A DNA stretch of 64,000 nucleotides. It comes from Lentzea albidocapillata subsp. violacea (GTDB taxonomy: Bacteria; Actinomycetota; Actinomycetes; Mycobacteriales; Pseudonocardiaceae). Every line of letters starts with the position of its first letter. Within the stretch, counting starts at the first letter, position 1. Below the pieces are notes generated by a model. It did no database searches and was not told where the DNA came from. It saw nothing but the letters and a program-made list of their open reading frames with translations. Below, in pieces: positions 12,201 to 18,451 of the stretch. The DNA is taken from the NCBI RefSeq assembly GCF_900100275.1, contig NZ_FNET01000002.1, forward strand, positions 434,001 through 498,000. Direction: 5' to 3'. Both the position numbers and the translations under genes were made by a program.

Positions 12201-15200
12201 CCGAGGTGAAGACCGCGGCGGACGCCTGGCGCACCGCCGAGGTCGGCGTCGACACGGTGCGGCACGAGGCACAGCAGGTGATCAACACCTCGGCCACGGT
12301 GCTCGCCAGGGCCGACTCGGCCTTCACCCCCGTCCAGATCGACTACAACAACGCCATCCAGGCGCACCTGGACGAGCAGGCGAAGCTCCCGGACCTGGAG
12401 ACCAAGGCCGAGACCGCCCGCCAGGAGGCGCAGCGCACGCTCGACGCGATCTCCGAGCTGTCGCCCAAGGTCGGCGGCTTCGCGGCGCTGGCGATGACCG
12501 CGCAGTTCGAGGTGGACGACGCGAAGTCGGACGTCGAGGCCAGGGCGGAGTCGCTGCGGACGCTGGAGGACCAGCTGGCCGCCGCGCCGGACAACGCGGC
12601 CCTTCAGGCTCAGGTCGACGCCGCACGTCTGGCGCACACCAACGCCCAGACCACGTTGCGCACCGCCGAAGGCGCGTTCACCGGCGCGAGGGCGAGCATG
12701 CAGGACGCCCAGCACCGGCTCGACGCCGCCAACGACGCGATCGGCGGGCTACGCGCGGAGGCCGCCGCCCGGCGTGCGGACCTCGTGGCACAGCAGCAGA
12801 TCGTGGCGCAGGCCGAGGCCGGACGCGTCGCGGCGCAGGCCCGTCACGACCAGGCCGCGGCCCAGCTCGCCGCCGACCACGCGGCGCAGAGGGCGCTCGT
12901 CACGGCGGCCGAGACCAGGCTGAACGACGCCCGCACGACGGCGGACGGCCGGCAGCAGGAGTGGTGGGACAAGAAGGCGGTGGTCGACCGGAAGATCGCC
13001 GAGTACAACGCTCCGCCGGTGACGACCACGACGTCGTCCACTCCCCCGCCGCCGGCACCCGAGACGTCCCCGTCCAGAGAGGCGTCGACGAACAGGGATG
13101 CCGAGACCCATCCGGCACCGTCCACTCCCCCACCTCCGCCGGCACCCGAAGCGTCCCAGTCCAGCGAGGGGTCGACGAGCAGGGATGCCGAGACCCGCCC
13201 GGCACCGCAGCCGCCGAACGCGCCGTCCACCGGGGCGACCACGCCGGGCACCGAGACCGAGGCACCCGCCGGCGTGCCGCCCGCCGACCCGAGTCCGTTG
13301 CACAGCACGGAGACGAGCGCGGCGTGGTTCGACCCGCAGCACCCGGTGTCCTCCCAGGCCATCGCGGACGTCCGTGCCGCGACCCCGGCCACCAGCTGGG
13401 TGCGCGGCGAGGACGGCGGTGTCCTCGACTCCACGAAAGTCGGCCCGCACGGCATCGCCATGAAGGCCTGGCGCGGCCCGATCGCCTACGACAACCGCGT
13501 TCTGGACGTCGACGGCGTGCCGGTCCGCGACTTCACCGTGCGGCTGCACCTGAACAACGCCGACGTCCAGGACCGCACCCGCGCGGGCGTCGAGGAGCTG
13601 TACAACCAGGGCTACCGGCTGCCCGGCGGCGAGCAGTTCCACGTCACGGTCGAGTTCACGGACGACCCCGCTGACGCGCACGCCACCATCGACGTCACGA
13701 ACGACCCGGAGGGGCGGGCCAACCAGCTCACCTGGCCCGCGCACACCGATTCGCGGCGCCTGGCGCACGAGGTCGGGCACTTCCTCGGGCTGCGCGACGA
13801 GTACCTGGAGACCGGCGACGTGAAGCCGATCTTCCAGCACCAGGACGGCCGGGGACGCGTCGTCAACGACAACTCCCCCATGACGCAGGGCATCGACGCG
13901 GCGGACGCCCGGCTCAAGCCGCGCCACCTGCAGCTGGTCTCCGACCGGATGGCGGCGCTGCAGACGCACAACCCGCCGCAGCCCGCGGTCGGGGAACGCT
14001 CCGAGCTGCCTCCGCCGAACATGCCGAAGCGCGGCAACGAACACCTGCCCACCGACCCGGCCGGGGACGCCGTCAAGCGCACCCGCGAGGACCTCGCCGA
14101 TCTGTCCATTGAGGACAACGACGCGGAGATGACCGCGCCGGAAGCGGCGCCGTTCAACGAGAACGGCGTGCACAACGCGGCATACGAGAATCTGGCGCAG
14201 GGACACCCGCTCACGCAGATCACCGCGGAGAACTACCTGCGGCGGACGCAGGAAAGCATCGACGCCAACGAGCAGCCGTCGTTCGTGGTCAGCATGATCG
14301 TGCGGGCGAGTGAGCTCGACCAGCTCGACGATGTGATCAACGGCGTCATGGCCGGCTCGCAGGACATGGACGGCCGCGTGGCGTTCGTGCTCGGCGTGAA
14401 CGGCGCGACGCAGGCGGAGATCGACGCTGCGATCGCCGGCGCGACCCCGTCGGTCGCCGGCCGCGCGGAACCGGTCGCGCTGGTGAGCGTTCCGCACGGG
14501 CCCAAGGGCTTCAAGTTCGGCGAGACCCGCAACGCCACGCTGGACAGCGACGCCCACGTGTTCGCGGTGACCGCCCTGGCGGCCACCGGGACGCACCCCT
14601 ACGTGGCGGTCATGGACTTCGACGCGGGCGACCGCACGACGCGGCAGGGCGGGCACGTCTTCGACCACGTCACGCGGCTCATCGACGGCACGGTCGGCGA
14701 CGACGCCGTCGACCCGTCGCGGCCACTGATGATCGGCGGCGGGTACCGGGTCGCCGTCACGCCGGAGCAACTGCACGCCGACGTCCTCGCGCGCATCGAC
14801 GGCGACGCGAAGACCACGGACGCGCAGAAGGAGGCCCTGCGGGCGAAGCTGGCCGAGCCGGACTTCCACGAGCGGTTCGTGCAGGTGATCGACGCGGACA
14901 TGCACGCGCGCCGAACCCAGCAGGGCATCCACCCGTTGCTGCCCTACACGCCGGAGCCGAACCTGTTCGTCGACGGCCTCGTGCCGCTGGCGGAGCCGAA
15001 GGTGCGGTTCGGCGAGGGCCAGGCGGAGTTCGGCCAGCTCGGCCAGTCGCTCAACCGGTTCTACGCCGCGGAGCTCGCCAGGCTGCACACCCCGGCCGAC
15101 GCCGCGGACATGGACGCCGCCACCGAACGCGCCAAAGTGGACGTTCAGAACAACCGGCACCCGGTGCGCGGCCAGGCGTTCACGACCGACTTCGTGGCGG

Positions 15201-16099
15201 GCGACACCGGCACCGACCTCTCCAGGATCGCCTACGGGCTGATCAAGGACGGCAAGCTGCCGCAGTCGCACACCGCGCTGCCGAACGTGTCGGAACGGTT
15301 CCTCGACGGCAAGTCCTCCAAGGCGGGCACCAAGTTCGCCGACGAGCGCGAGCGCCTCGCCACCGGTGCGCACGCGGTGGTCGAGCCGTTCCTGCCGCCG
15401 GCGGACGGGCGGACCACGAACACGTGGAACCCGCCGGCCAAGATGAAGACGCAGCTCGGCGCGCCGCAGAAGAACCGGATGAACCCGGCGGTGTCCGCGC
15501 CGATGCCCGCGCCGTTCGAGCAGGTGCAGGCGGGCATCCAGAAGGACCAGAAGGTCGTCGCGGCCCACGGGCTGGTGGCGTCCGACCACGTGAGCACCGC
15601 GCGGCGGCAGCTGCGGTACCTCAACGAGGACCTGCTGGTCCGCCAGCCCACGCCGCCGGTCACCGCCAACGGCCTGTACGCGGTCGTCGGCCAGGCCCGC
15701 GGGGTCGACCCGGTGACGCTGCGCCGGGAGGTCGTCGGACTGGCCGCCGGCCACCAGGCCGTGACCAAGGCCGTGGCGGACTACTCCGTCGGCAGGCCGA
15801 TGCACCAGGGCCACCTGTACGGGGCGCTGGTGGAGAACCAGAACTGGCACATGCACGCCGACGCCGCCGAGAACAGCGGCTGGACCAACGCCCGTGACCT
15901 GCTCGGACACCTGATCGCGACGCAGCAGAGCGTCAACGTCCGGATCCACCAGGAAGGCCACGAGCCGGTGCTGCTGCGTCCGATGGGCCCGCCGTTCCCC
16001 GACACCGTCGAGGTCGAGGTGGTGATGGACGGACGGCAGGTCACCTACCGGCCGTACCCGCCGCCTGGAGGGCTGCAGCCGGACGTGCAGATGCATTAG
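1..16099 (+). CDS. Giant modular repeat protein, 5' end outside the window (putative polymorphic-toxin-like effector)
   Basis: The frame is open from base 2, and the codons before the first ATG (56) already match an internal repeat, so the true start lies upstream. About 5,365 residues are visible. Order in copy 1: beta-rich repeats (2-2800), Ala/Asp/Glu-rich coiled coil (about 2830-3530), Pro/Thr/Ser linker (3540-3800), peptidase-like domain with HETLHYLGIPDEY (HExxH codons 4304-4318), basic linker, and a GT-A-like domain (about 4770-6060) with RNGT and QDFD (DFD codons 5273-5281). A C-terminal region reaches about 7500. Copy 2 repeats this order from 9355: coiled coil 12190-13010, HEVGHFLGLRDEY (13766-13780), DFD (14615-14623), end at 16099. 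Peptidase and glycosyltransferase calls rest on motifs only. Giant size, repeats and paired enzymatic domains suggest a secreted or surface toxin, but no secretion signal or immunity gene is seen. A large structural protein is an alternative. Confidence 0.8.
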   Translation, partial: TGPKLDANTSTTKGWTGGVQGRANIPVKTGVATLIPMPQAGVSYSHSWTDKTSAGPAVSSTSSNPGSPDAQVFQQDVEFEVEITTFTRPRTWVRTIVPGAPGFHSPEVTTVAKTGAGLDKIDGKVNLWVSDGSTLKNDPGDGFKPGAPLATPLENSPTVKDLLSPKEARPKSPEFLNVEAVANTTALRDEAIDALNRAAGGDSALTTPGTASRAQIDKMFAPENIKANLQRLIETGVQEQGLKYDRRVTDRSGAIGMSVKLGDAKLVSISDTTGADNSVSGGYKAGESSSTSRSVDLTAGINVPVRPNVTPPPAGTPSNPSGSGGAAVTGKITPWSDTRTTSNEIGGTVDRGRTTPGDARTVLVQIDAEFTIVGESRAGNFLHGGTPHAEGVKVDMPKSVFVRVSEDVAREMGVLPKVESTVPKPDFPTMAPPSTVATNEPGALGLSNVESVPDLSGVVNNLTAELSAKTKRFGSDALIPDSVLKDSMSNLQRIVDLNSPASVKAMIDSALDGGVPLLVHQPGTFGKDSYQVTLRAKAGTPKFDQVVNDGVDMSHNAGGSRKESDGTGRGTGWGAGVRAPGLASPGSANPNVSGTAGVSAGANIGGSTSSSVTTSTSEAFSHTRTASGPAARYTVPVEFELVVEKGSKEIAKAESGPQEMKVRTHADNQKVAGGADTQPYMSAASKRSSEFGTPEATFAFQQDTRASQLPATASVENLRGAKDLRDAAVKAMTEAGAGKGLTGKGTGSLNALFSTLSPENLQPHLPSMLSGPLDVPGLKEAALTFGQDADVKVYAKLVNPRLGSLSDDVKIENPLTTKTTETSSEAKVSETADVSVGLAQGSAAVKQGAPTDTVNFGTGGVELRHAGEDSSAVSGGPSQAEGGNVKPKDASRTGLVRFDVEYRVVATIGGKTGVVDLTVPGSAGVRMPAAEVETMLNQQLSDSLKDAQTDVKKAADDWRTAEKDVEKARHDAQDAINEAAAVLARTDRPLGDAATALNTAIDAHLDAEAKVTPVQTAFDTTIRDAGQTRATIKDLNAQVVSLSQDAQVAGNAVSDARDNGAPQAEIDRLTQEADAAHTALTDVQQQVADVSAELDAQRQAATDARAELQARQQVAAEADAARTAAEDARQKLVDEQTAAEQAIKDAETRLDAARREADAKQKLWWEAKSKVDTEVTSFNTTANTPPPVPPTSTTTASTTTPDAARTPPPSLPQPESAAESSRSGAETSSSRPAPANGDAKTDAPPKKVRGGGAPPAMTPPTPESHRGKDVLTDESWRHDPAKTADWFAPSKPADPSTWADRRAGANVKTVDVVVHDIRTNSTPSNLKSYKGLINYDLRRIETSPGNFVQEYTVKVHLDSAADPDVVAQVRQNAANGVDSLLNQGFRLPSGDQFHLNLEFTDNKADAHTSIKVDPANPNVDQTHWKPGTSPEVLAHETLHYLGIPDEYSDKSRVFQQHDTSSGVHKDDGGMMGADVHGKEPGLRPRHLWLVERTANSQVMVPDTRLDSPGPAITPPSTTPGSTPDGDTRPVVPKRDRSPESDSGTPADDRTTKKKPAADAWTNPEAGPSTAMDVDSDGRSDSGLDNLAAELDKLSLGDVDFAYNPAFAKLADGVEVELPTRENYLGNLKKSVEEGRRPSFVVNMIVSHSALNDPRADINQVIDAITKDAGPLGKDMVFVIGVNGPTGADAKIGAEIARANDHVANRKEPIALVPLPPFAPKDGFPFGRMRNGTMHSSATKFAIGAMNGKGTHPYISFQDFDTGSRLVSGNQKDVFTHVAESMSTEVGPIRPLLYSGGYRVGDPAQLVTDTQARIDAERASIKRDTTLTAEQRADALAELKVAQDYLAKPEFAEKFQQAMSDDMDARSRQKDSAPLLPYSPEPNLFMDAAVAVVDPDVKFSDGGNEFGDLSDSINEFAGKELVDLHENELPAPPKPSESLAEAKAKLESDIAAEGRAPNPAETVTLQRFQAAIDKAEADVAQLRSEVEATYKAQRPDLPQATIDSAVEAVVNASLTKNTIESAIDVDLQTNRNPYRGENFTSDFVKGAVGTDLSRLALGFAKTEGKQWPQSHVALTSVTNRAYGGLPDADGKVDNKADRAAKADVSGAKIRDGYGDKKPRASGAPNPGNKPHSQREAQQITQHEYSYDPQTGVRTETSRSGGWQPSKLDALHLGWEDKNTLGGAISAPIPGHGHMGVDPQVDPTTVYPEKPVAEKPAKGEKAPAKKPKTEADVQHIVPGNKQQKMATMLNLAMSANTSNVTRTFGTLEHGILPIAGAPRPDGLFNAVHDALTSQTPPPAAGSGKKGKAAPATKTATELRAGAVQKASISSPAINKEIARFRQEHGLDNGHLVTALVEPGPPPPVTDPTADPFASAYPADVAKLAKAEELAAKLLATEIGRPLTIHGPGGSVTVEPFFEPRPETNSRSSEADVKKANAWKKPVFPAPLEIDARPLDNGRSAFTRHDPANQPLDDSMDTRQAPPPPVQETSTQDAPAWTAPEAETRPAPPNPVIAMTTIAPQPVGQVMPGTQALPGFFQDNKALGTIAPTDVRGAENVTNAIDNLKPEDAARIQQAINGDFESFLDKGRNFQVKIGNNWYEANIRATMQAQTDIAPVEAPGVKVDATAQSGNSSSATHTVATANDIGASATASGGVGAYGSLGGKAQFATPAQSQSMSSSLTDQRIIRAGEGSTQATVNVSYDITLTNASGGLRPVATVDTDTAVTLQIPNDLAVITNSGNTSAAVTPADGKWGTKLEHPAPEAVSVDNPAKAFADVARKLHPSIVKVGAPGREALQNFLSPTEIRNNLGAMLGGAYVTSPDLTSPHAGKGAAVQMKATLQSAQLVGTLGTGQLRLHETSAHSSGVSSTTKSGGDVTAGVGFNTGLPNVVGGQAGVTAGYSARKAENVNAGINTAHRSGIQLKGDTGLYKVTAEVEVRTPSGENVKIPVTTYLRVGLPEAGQMGLPTPDGTRHSIVDDSNKGTKFPPPYMGDAIAAGNAKVGEFEVAAEVQTQVEDALRDIPGMAGFLPSWNDPAANPRSSKGKAFSDVAEQLANQRRLTSQLSPAALRTNMDSLMGPGVQVQLKSSSKTTNTYVNVTVKAKVSDPKHLGQADARNIRDASSTGPKLDSTTSTTKGWSGGVEGKVVIPGETKLVKLTPTPQAGVKYNHAWTEKTSAGPTVNSTSLTVGSPNAQVFRGDVEFEVEITTFTRPRAWVRRVVPGAPGFHSPEQSTVAKTGDGTTGLRPIKGEVNLWVSDSSTLDSDPGKGFEPGRPERRPLKDAPTVKQLLSTGPKEKAPDFLHVEAVVNTTALRDQAIDALNRAAGGDSALTVPGTASRAQIDRMFSPENIKANLRTLTETGIQEQGLKYDRRVTDRTGAIGVKFGLSNPKIVSISDNTATENASTGGYKAGQSSSTSRSVDVTGGVNVPIKPNATPPPAGEPTPTSGAGGVAVAGKVTPWSDSKSSGKEVGGSHDRNYVTPAGGRTVLVQLDAEVTVVGESRAANFIAGSTPKAEGATVNLPKSVFVRVTEDVARDMGLLPDVQPTVPRPDFPKMAPPATVAKDEPGALGLSTVESVPDLTAVVADLSEKVNAKTAKRFGDPLLPDSVLKDSMSNLQRIVDFSSPASVKAMIDSALDGGVPLLVHQPGTFGKDSFQVTLRAKAETPRFQDVVNDGVEMESTIAGSHKVTDGHGRGTGWGIGLKAPGLASPGSANPNVSGTAGVFAAANVGQSKSSSVSTSTTDQFGSFRAGSGPAARYTVPIEFELVVEKGDKLIASAPSGLQEMTVRLHADNQKVVGSAAPQPYTKDQHARPAGQGTPQAASGWQQEGSPSALPPGASVENLRGAQDLRTATIDALKAAGANKGLTGKGTGALNSLLATLSPENLQPHLPGMLSGPLSVPGLHEAALTFGQDANVKVYAKLVAPTLGSLSDGVALENPKSQVTATSTDSKVTESGDVSVGLATGGAGIKQNTDPKDNVTFATSGAELRHAGEDSTANSGGQTDNKVNNLKPKATTGLVQFGVEYRVVATIGGRTAVVDLSVPNSAAVRMPASDAQTLLGKDFSPELATAQAEVKTAADAWRTAEVGVDTVRHEAQQVINTSATVLARADSAFTPVQIDYNNAIQAHLDEQAKLPDLETKAETARQEAQRTLDAISELSPKVGGFAALAMTAQFEVDDAKSDVEARAESLRTLEDQLAAAPDNAALQAQVDAARLAHTNAQTTLRTAEGAFTGARASMQDAQHRLDAANDAIGGLRAEAAARRADLVAQQQIVAQAEAGRVAAQARHDQAAAQLAADHAAQRALVTAAETRLNDARTTADGRQQEWWDKKAVVDRKIAEYNAPPVTTTTSSTPPPPAPETSPSREASTNRDAETHPAPSTPPPPPAPEASQSSEGSTSRDAETRPAPQPPNAPSTGATTPGTETEAPAGVPPADPSPLHSTETSAAWFDPQHPVSSQAIADVRAATPATSWVRGEDGGVLDSTKVGPHGIAMKAWRGPIAYDNRVLDVDGVPVRDFTVRLHLNNADVQDRTRAGVEELYNQGYRLPGGEQFHVTVEFTDDPADAHATIDVTNDPEGRANQLTWPAHTDSRRLAHEVGHFLGLRDEYLETGDVKPIFQHQDGRGRVVNDNSPMTQGIDAADARLKPRHLQLVSDRMAALQTHNPPQPAVGERSELPPPNMPKRGNEHLPTDPAGDAVKRTREDLADLSIEDNDAEMTAPEAAPFNENGVHNAAYENLAQGHPLTQITAENYLRRTQESIDANEQPSFVVSMIVRASELDQLDDVINGVMAGSQDMDGRVAFVLGVNGATQAEIDAAIAGATPSVAGRAEPVALVSVPHGPKGFKFGETRNATLDSDAHVFAVTALAATGTHPYVAVMDFDAGDRTTRQGGHVFDHVTRLIDGTVGDDAVDPSRPLMIGGGYRVAVTPEQLHADVLARIDGDAKTTDAQKEALRAKLAEPDFHERFVQVIDADMHARRTQQGIHPLLPYTPEPNLFVDGLVPLAEPKVRFGEGQAEFGQLGQSLNRFYAAELARLHTPADAADMDAATERAKVDVQNNRHPVRGQAFTTDFVAGDTGTDLSRIAYGLIKDGKLPQSHTALPNVSERFLDGKSSKAGTKFADERERLATGAHAVVEPFLPPADGRTTNTWNPPAKMKTQLGAPQKNRMNPAVSAPMPAPFEQVQAGIQKDQKVVAAHGLVASDHVSTARRQLRYLNEDLLVRQPTPPVTANGLYAVVGQARGVDPVTLRREVVGLAAGHQAVTKAVADYSVGRPMHQGHLYGALVENQNWHMHADAAENSGWTNARDLLGHLIATQQSVNVRIHQEGHEPVLLRPMGPPFPDTVEVEVVMDGRQVTYRPYPPPGGLQPDVQMH
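9355..15300 (+). repeat. Second copy of the long in-gene tandem duplication
   Basis: It matches 1-6240 at an offset of about 9.36 kb. Within each copy a shorter repeat of about 800 bases (265 residues) recurs, recognisable by a helical SPxxI/L stretch followed by beta strands and a Ser-rich loop. Anchors fall near 659, 1465 and 2263 (copy 1) and near 7681, 8383, 9172, 10015, 10828 and 11622. A complete module therefore probably carries six such repeats before its coiled coil. Confidence 0.85.
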
Positions 16100-16100
16100 C

Positions 16101-16955
16101 GTGACCAGCGTGGACGAGTTCGCGCAGGCGCTCCGGACGGCGATCACGAATCGCGGTCTCGGTCTGGAGCGCCTGCGTGAACACCTCTCCCAGAACGGCG
16201 TGACCGTCTCGATGGCGACGCTGAGCTACTGGCAGACGGGCCGCAGCCGGCCCGAGCGGCAGAAGTCGCTGCAGGCCGTCGTCCACCTGGAACACATCCT
16301 GGAGCTGCCGCCGGGCCACCTCTCGGAACTGCTGGGGCCGCCGCGCCCGCGTGGCCGCTGGCTGCGCAACGCCCCGGCGCCGATGTCCGCGTTCTGGTCC
16401 CCGCAGACGCCCGTCGAGCACGCGCTGAACGGCCTCGACACGCAGTGGGACGACCAGCTCCTGCGCGTGAGCCAGCAGGACTTCGTGACGATCGGGGCGG
16501 ACCGCACCGAGCGGGTCTTCCGGTCGCGGCAGGTGCTGTCGGCGTCGATGACCGGGCCCGACCGGTGGGTCGTGATCATGCACATCGACGCCCACGACCG
16601 GCCGTTGCCGCTGGTCAGCGCCCTGAAGAACTGCACGGTCGGCCAGGTGGTCCGCGAGCCGGCCGAGGGTTTGCTGGTCGCGGAGCTGCTGTTCGAACGG
16701 CCGTTGCGCAAGGGTGAGAGCGTCGTGATCGAGCACGAGCTGGTGAACCAGGACCCGTGTCCGCCCGCGACGAACTACGAGCGCAAGTTCCGGCTGCCGA
16801 CGCGGGAGTACGTGCTGGAGGTGACGTTCGAGGGCGCCCCTCCCAGCTCCGTCACCCAGCTCGCGGACGGCTCCGCCGTGGCTTCCGGCCACACGCTGCT
16901 GGACGTCGCTCTGGACGTGCAGCCAGGGGTTCGCGGCTTCAGCTGGACCTGGTAA
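16101..16955 (+). CDS. XRE-type helix-turn-helix protein with uncharacterised C-terminal domain
   Basis: This 284-residue protein has a GTG start one base after the giant gene's stop, so the two are probably cotranscribed and translationally coupled. Residues about 5-60 read as a helix-turn-helix (RLREHLSQNGVTVSMATLSYWQ), followed by an LELPPGHLSELLG segment typical of XRE-like regulators that recognise operators. The remaining 200 or so residues are beta-rich and unrecognised; they contain WVVIMHIDAHDRPLP and a run of charged strands. There is no signal peptide or membrane segment. Position suggests it regulates or assists the giant protein. An immunity role cannot be excluded, but nothing in the sequence shows one. 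Confidence 0.65.
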   Translation: MTSVDEFAQALRTAITNRGLGLERLREHLSQNGVTVSMATLSYWQTGRSRPERQKSLQAVVHLEHILELPPGHLSELLGPPRPRGRWLRNAPAPMSAFWSPQTPVEHALNGLDTQWDDQLLRVSQQDFVTIGADRTERVFRSRQVLSASMTGPDRWVVIMHIDAHDRPLPLVSALKNCTVGQVVREPAEGLLVAELLFERPLRKGESVVIEHELVNQDPCPPATNYERKFRLPTREYVLEVTFEGAPPSSVTQLADGSAVASGHTLLDVALDVQPGVRGFSWTW

Positions 16956-17029
16956 ACCGTTACCTGAAGTGTGAGTGAATGTGAGTTCACGGTGTTCAGG
17001 CAGTCGTCGCCTTGCGGCGGCGGCGTTGG

Positions 17030-17049
17030 CCCGCACCTAATGGTGCGGG
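17030..17049. other. Perfect hairpin over the tnpB stop codon (possible omega-RNA or terminator element)
   Basis: CCCGCACC, a four-base loop TAAT, then GGTGCGGG form a perfect 8-bp stem; the tnpB stop codon (minus strand) lies within it. A second short stem (CCCACAC-G-GTGTGGG, about 17074-17088) lies just inside the coding end. In TnpB elements the 3' end of the gene and the element's right end encode the omega-RNA, so these stems are candidates for that RNA. A simple terminator is the alternative. Confidence 0.4.
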
Positions 17050-18368
17050 TCTTCCCGTGGCGGTACCCGCTGCCCACACGGTGTGGGTCTGACATGGGTT
17101 TCCATCGGCGTGTTTAGCGTCCCGGCGCAACTCGCCGTGGACGTGTCGCCCGCCAGTTCGTCGACGAGTGCGGCGAGGTTGCGGGCGGCGTTGAGGTCGC
17201 GATCGAGCACGAGGCCGCACTCATCGCAGTGGTACACCCGGACGCGCAGCAGCAGTTTGGCTTTCACCGCGCCACAGTCCGAGCAGGTCTTCGAGGACGG
17301 ATACCAGCGGTCGGCGACGACCAGCCGGCCACCGCCCCAGGTGGTCTTGTAGCCGGCCTGCCGCCGCAGTTCGCCCATGCCGACACCGGCGATGTGCCGG
17401 GCCAGGCGGCGGTTGCGCATCATGCCGGAGACGTTGAGGTCTTCCAGCACGATCAAGCCGAACCTGCGTACGAGGCCGGTGGTGAGCTTGTGCAGGCCGT
17501 CCCGGCGCGCGTTCGCGACCCGTGCATGGAGTACCGCGATGCGGGCCTGGGTTCTACGCCACCGGTGCGACGGTGTCCGCCCGGTGCGTGTGTCGGGGCC
17601 GGTACGCCGGGCGGCCTGGCGTTGCAGGCGGCGTAGCTCCCGCTGCGCGACTTCGAGGTGCTTGGGGTTGGCGATGACCTCCCCGGTGGACAGCACCGCG
17701 AGCGAGGTCACCCCGAGGTCCACGCCGACCACCGTGCCGGGCCGGGTGGGTGCCGGGTCGGTGCGGGTGTTCTCCACCGAGAACGAGCAGAACCAGCGCC
17801 CGGACCGGCAGGACACGGTCGCCGACCGGATGCGCGCGGTGCCGCACTCCACGTGGCGGGCCGGCTTGCGGGTGGACTCGCAGGTGCGCACCGTGCCGAT
17901 GCGCGGCAGCGTCACGTGCCGCCGATCACCATCGGTGAGGCCGAACGCGCCGGTGGTGAACCGGCACGATACCCCGGCGCGCTTGCCCTTGAACCTCGGA
18001 AACCGCACCGGCGGGCCGCGCCGCCCGCCGGTCCGGGAGCCCTGCCAGTTCGTCAGCGCAGTGGCGAGGTTGGCCAGCCCCGACGAGTACGCCTCCTTGG
18101 AGTTCTCACCCCACCACGGAGCCACCTCGTCCTTGGCCTGGTTCCAGTCCTTGCGCAGGCCATACGCCGACCACGACACCGATGCGGTCAGGTGATCGAC
18201 GGGGATGTCGTAGGTCTTCTCGGCGGCCCGCTGATCCAGGTTCGCCTTGATCCGCGCCAAGCCCCAGTTGAACGCGTACCGCTGCGCACCGCAATGCGAC
18301 CGCAGAGCCGCGCGCTGCCCCGCGGTCGGATCGAGCGCAAATCGGTACGCCTGGATCACCGTGACCAT
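17037..18368 (-). CDS. tnpB: TnpB family RNA-guided nuclease (IS200/IS605 or IS607 type accessory protein)
   Basis: This 443-residue protein is full length for TnpB. I chose the ATG at 18368 (MVTVIQAYRFALDP) because the family begins at this N-terminal OrfB helix; an upstream start would add 20 unrelated residues. The RuvC residues are present: D217 in GVDLGVTS, E309 in LEDLNV and D391 in DRDLNAARNLA. A CxxC...CxxC zinc finger (CSDCG, CDECG) lies between the last two. No tnpA transposase is adjacent, so the element is solitary or depends on one supplied in trans. Its upstream end abuts the stop codon of the MFS gene at 18452. TnpB proteins cut DNA next to a short TAM guided by an omega-RNA. 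The nuclease looks intact. Confidence 0.93.
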   Translation of the reverse strand: MVTVIQAYRFALDPTAGQRAALRSHCGAQRYAFNWGLARIKANLDQRAAEKTYDIPVDHLTASVSWSAYGLRKDWNQAKDEVAPWWGENSKEAYSSGLANLATALTNWQGSRTGGRRGPPVRFPRFKGKRAGVSCRFTTGAFGLTDGDRRHVTLPRIGTVRTCESTRKPARHVECGTARIRSATVSCRSGRWFCSFSVENTRTDPAPTRPGTVVGVDLGVTSLAVLSTGEVIANPKHLEVAQRELRRLQRQAARRTGPDTRTGRTPSHRWRRTQARIAVLHARVANARRDGLHKLTTGLVRRFGLIVLEDLNVSGMMRNRRLARHIAGVGMGELRRQAGYKTTWGGGRLVVADRWYPSSKTCSDCGAVKAKLLLRVRVYHCDECGLVLDRDLNAARNLAALVDELAGDTSTASCAGTLNTPMETHVRPTPCGQRVPPREDPHH

Positions 18369-18451
18369 CTCGCCGTCACGGTAACGGGCGACACCGACAG
18401 TCCCAGCCCACCACGCACAGACGCTCACACAAATCCGCGTTCACTCACGAT

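Noticed and set aside
8447-12715. A 1,422-codon open frame on the minus strand
   Set aside because: It lies antisense to the giant repeat gene; its Arg/Gly/Leu-rich translation and lack of motifs are the usual shadow of high-GC coding DNA.
12749-16147. A 1,132-codon open frame on the minus strand
   Set aside because: Antisense shadow of the giant gene, with no recognisable domain.
16965-18450. Terminal inverted repeats around tnpB
   Set aside because: TTCAC/GTGAG-like words occur on both flanks, but I could not align any arms long enough to call element ends, and IS200/IS605 elements lack inverted repeats anyway.
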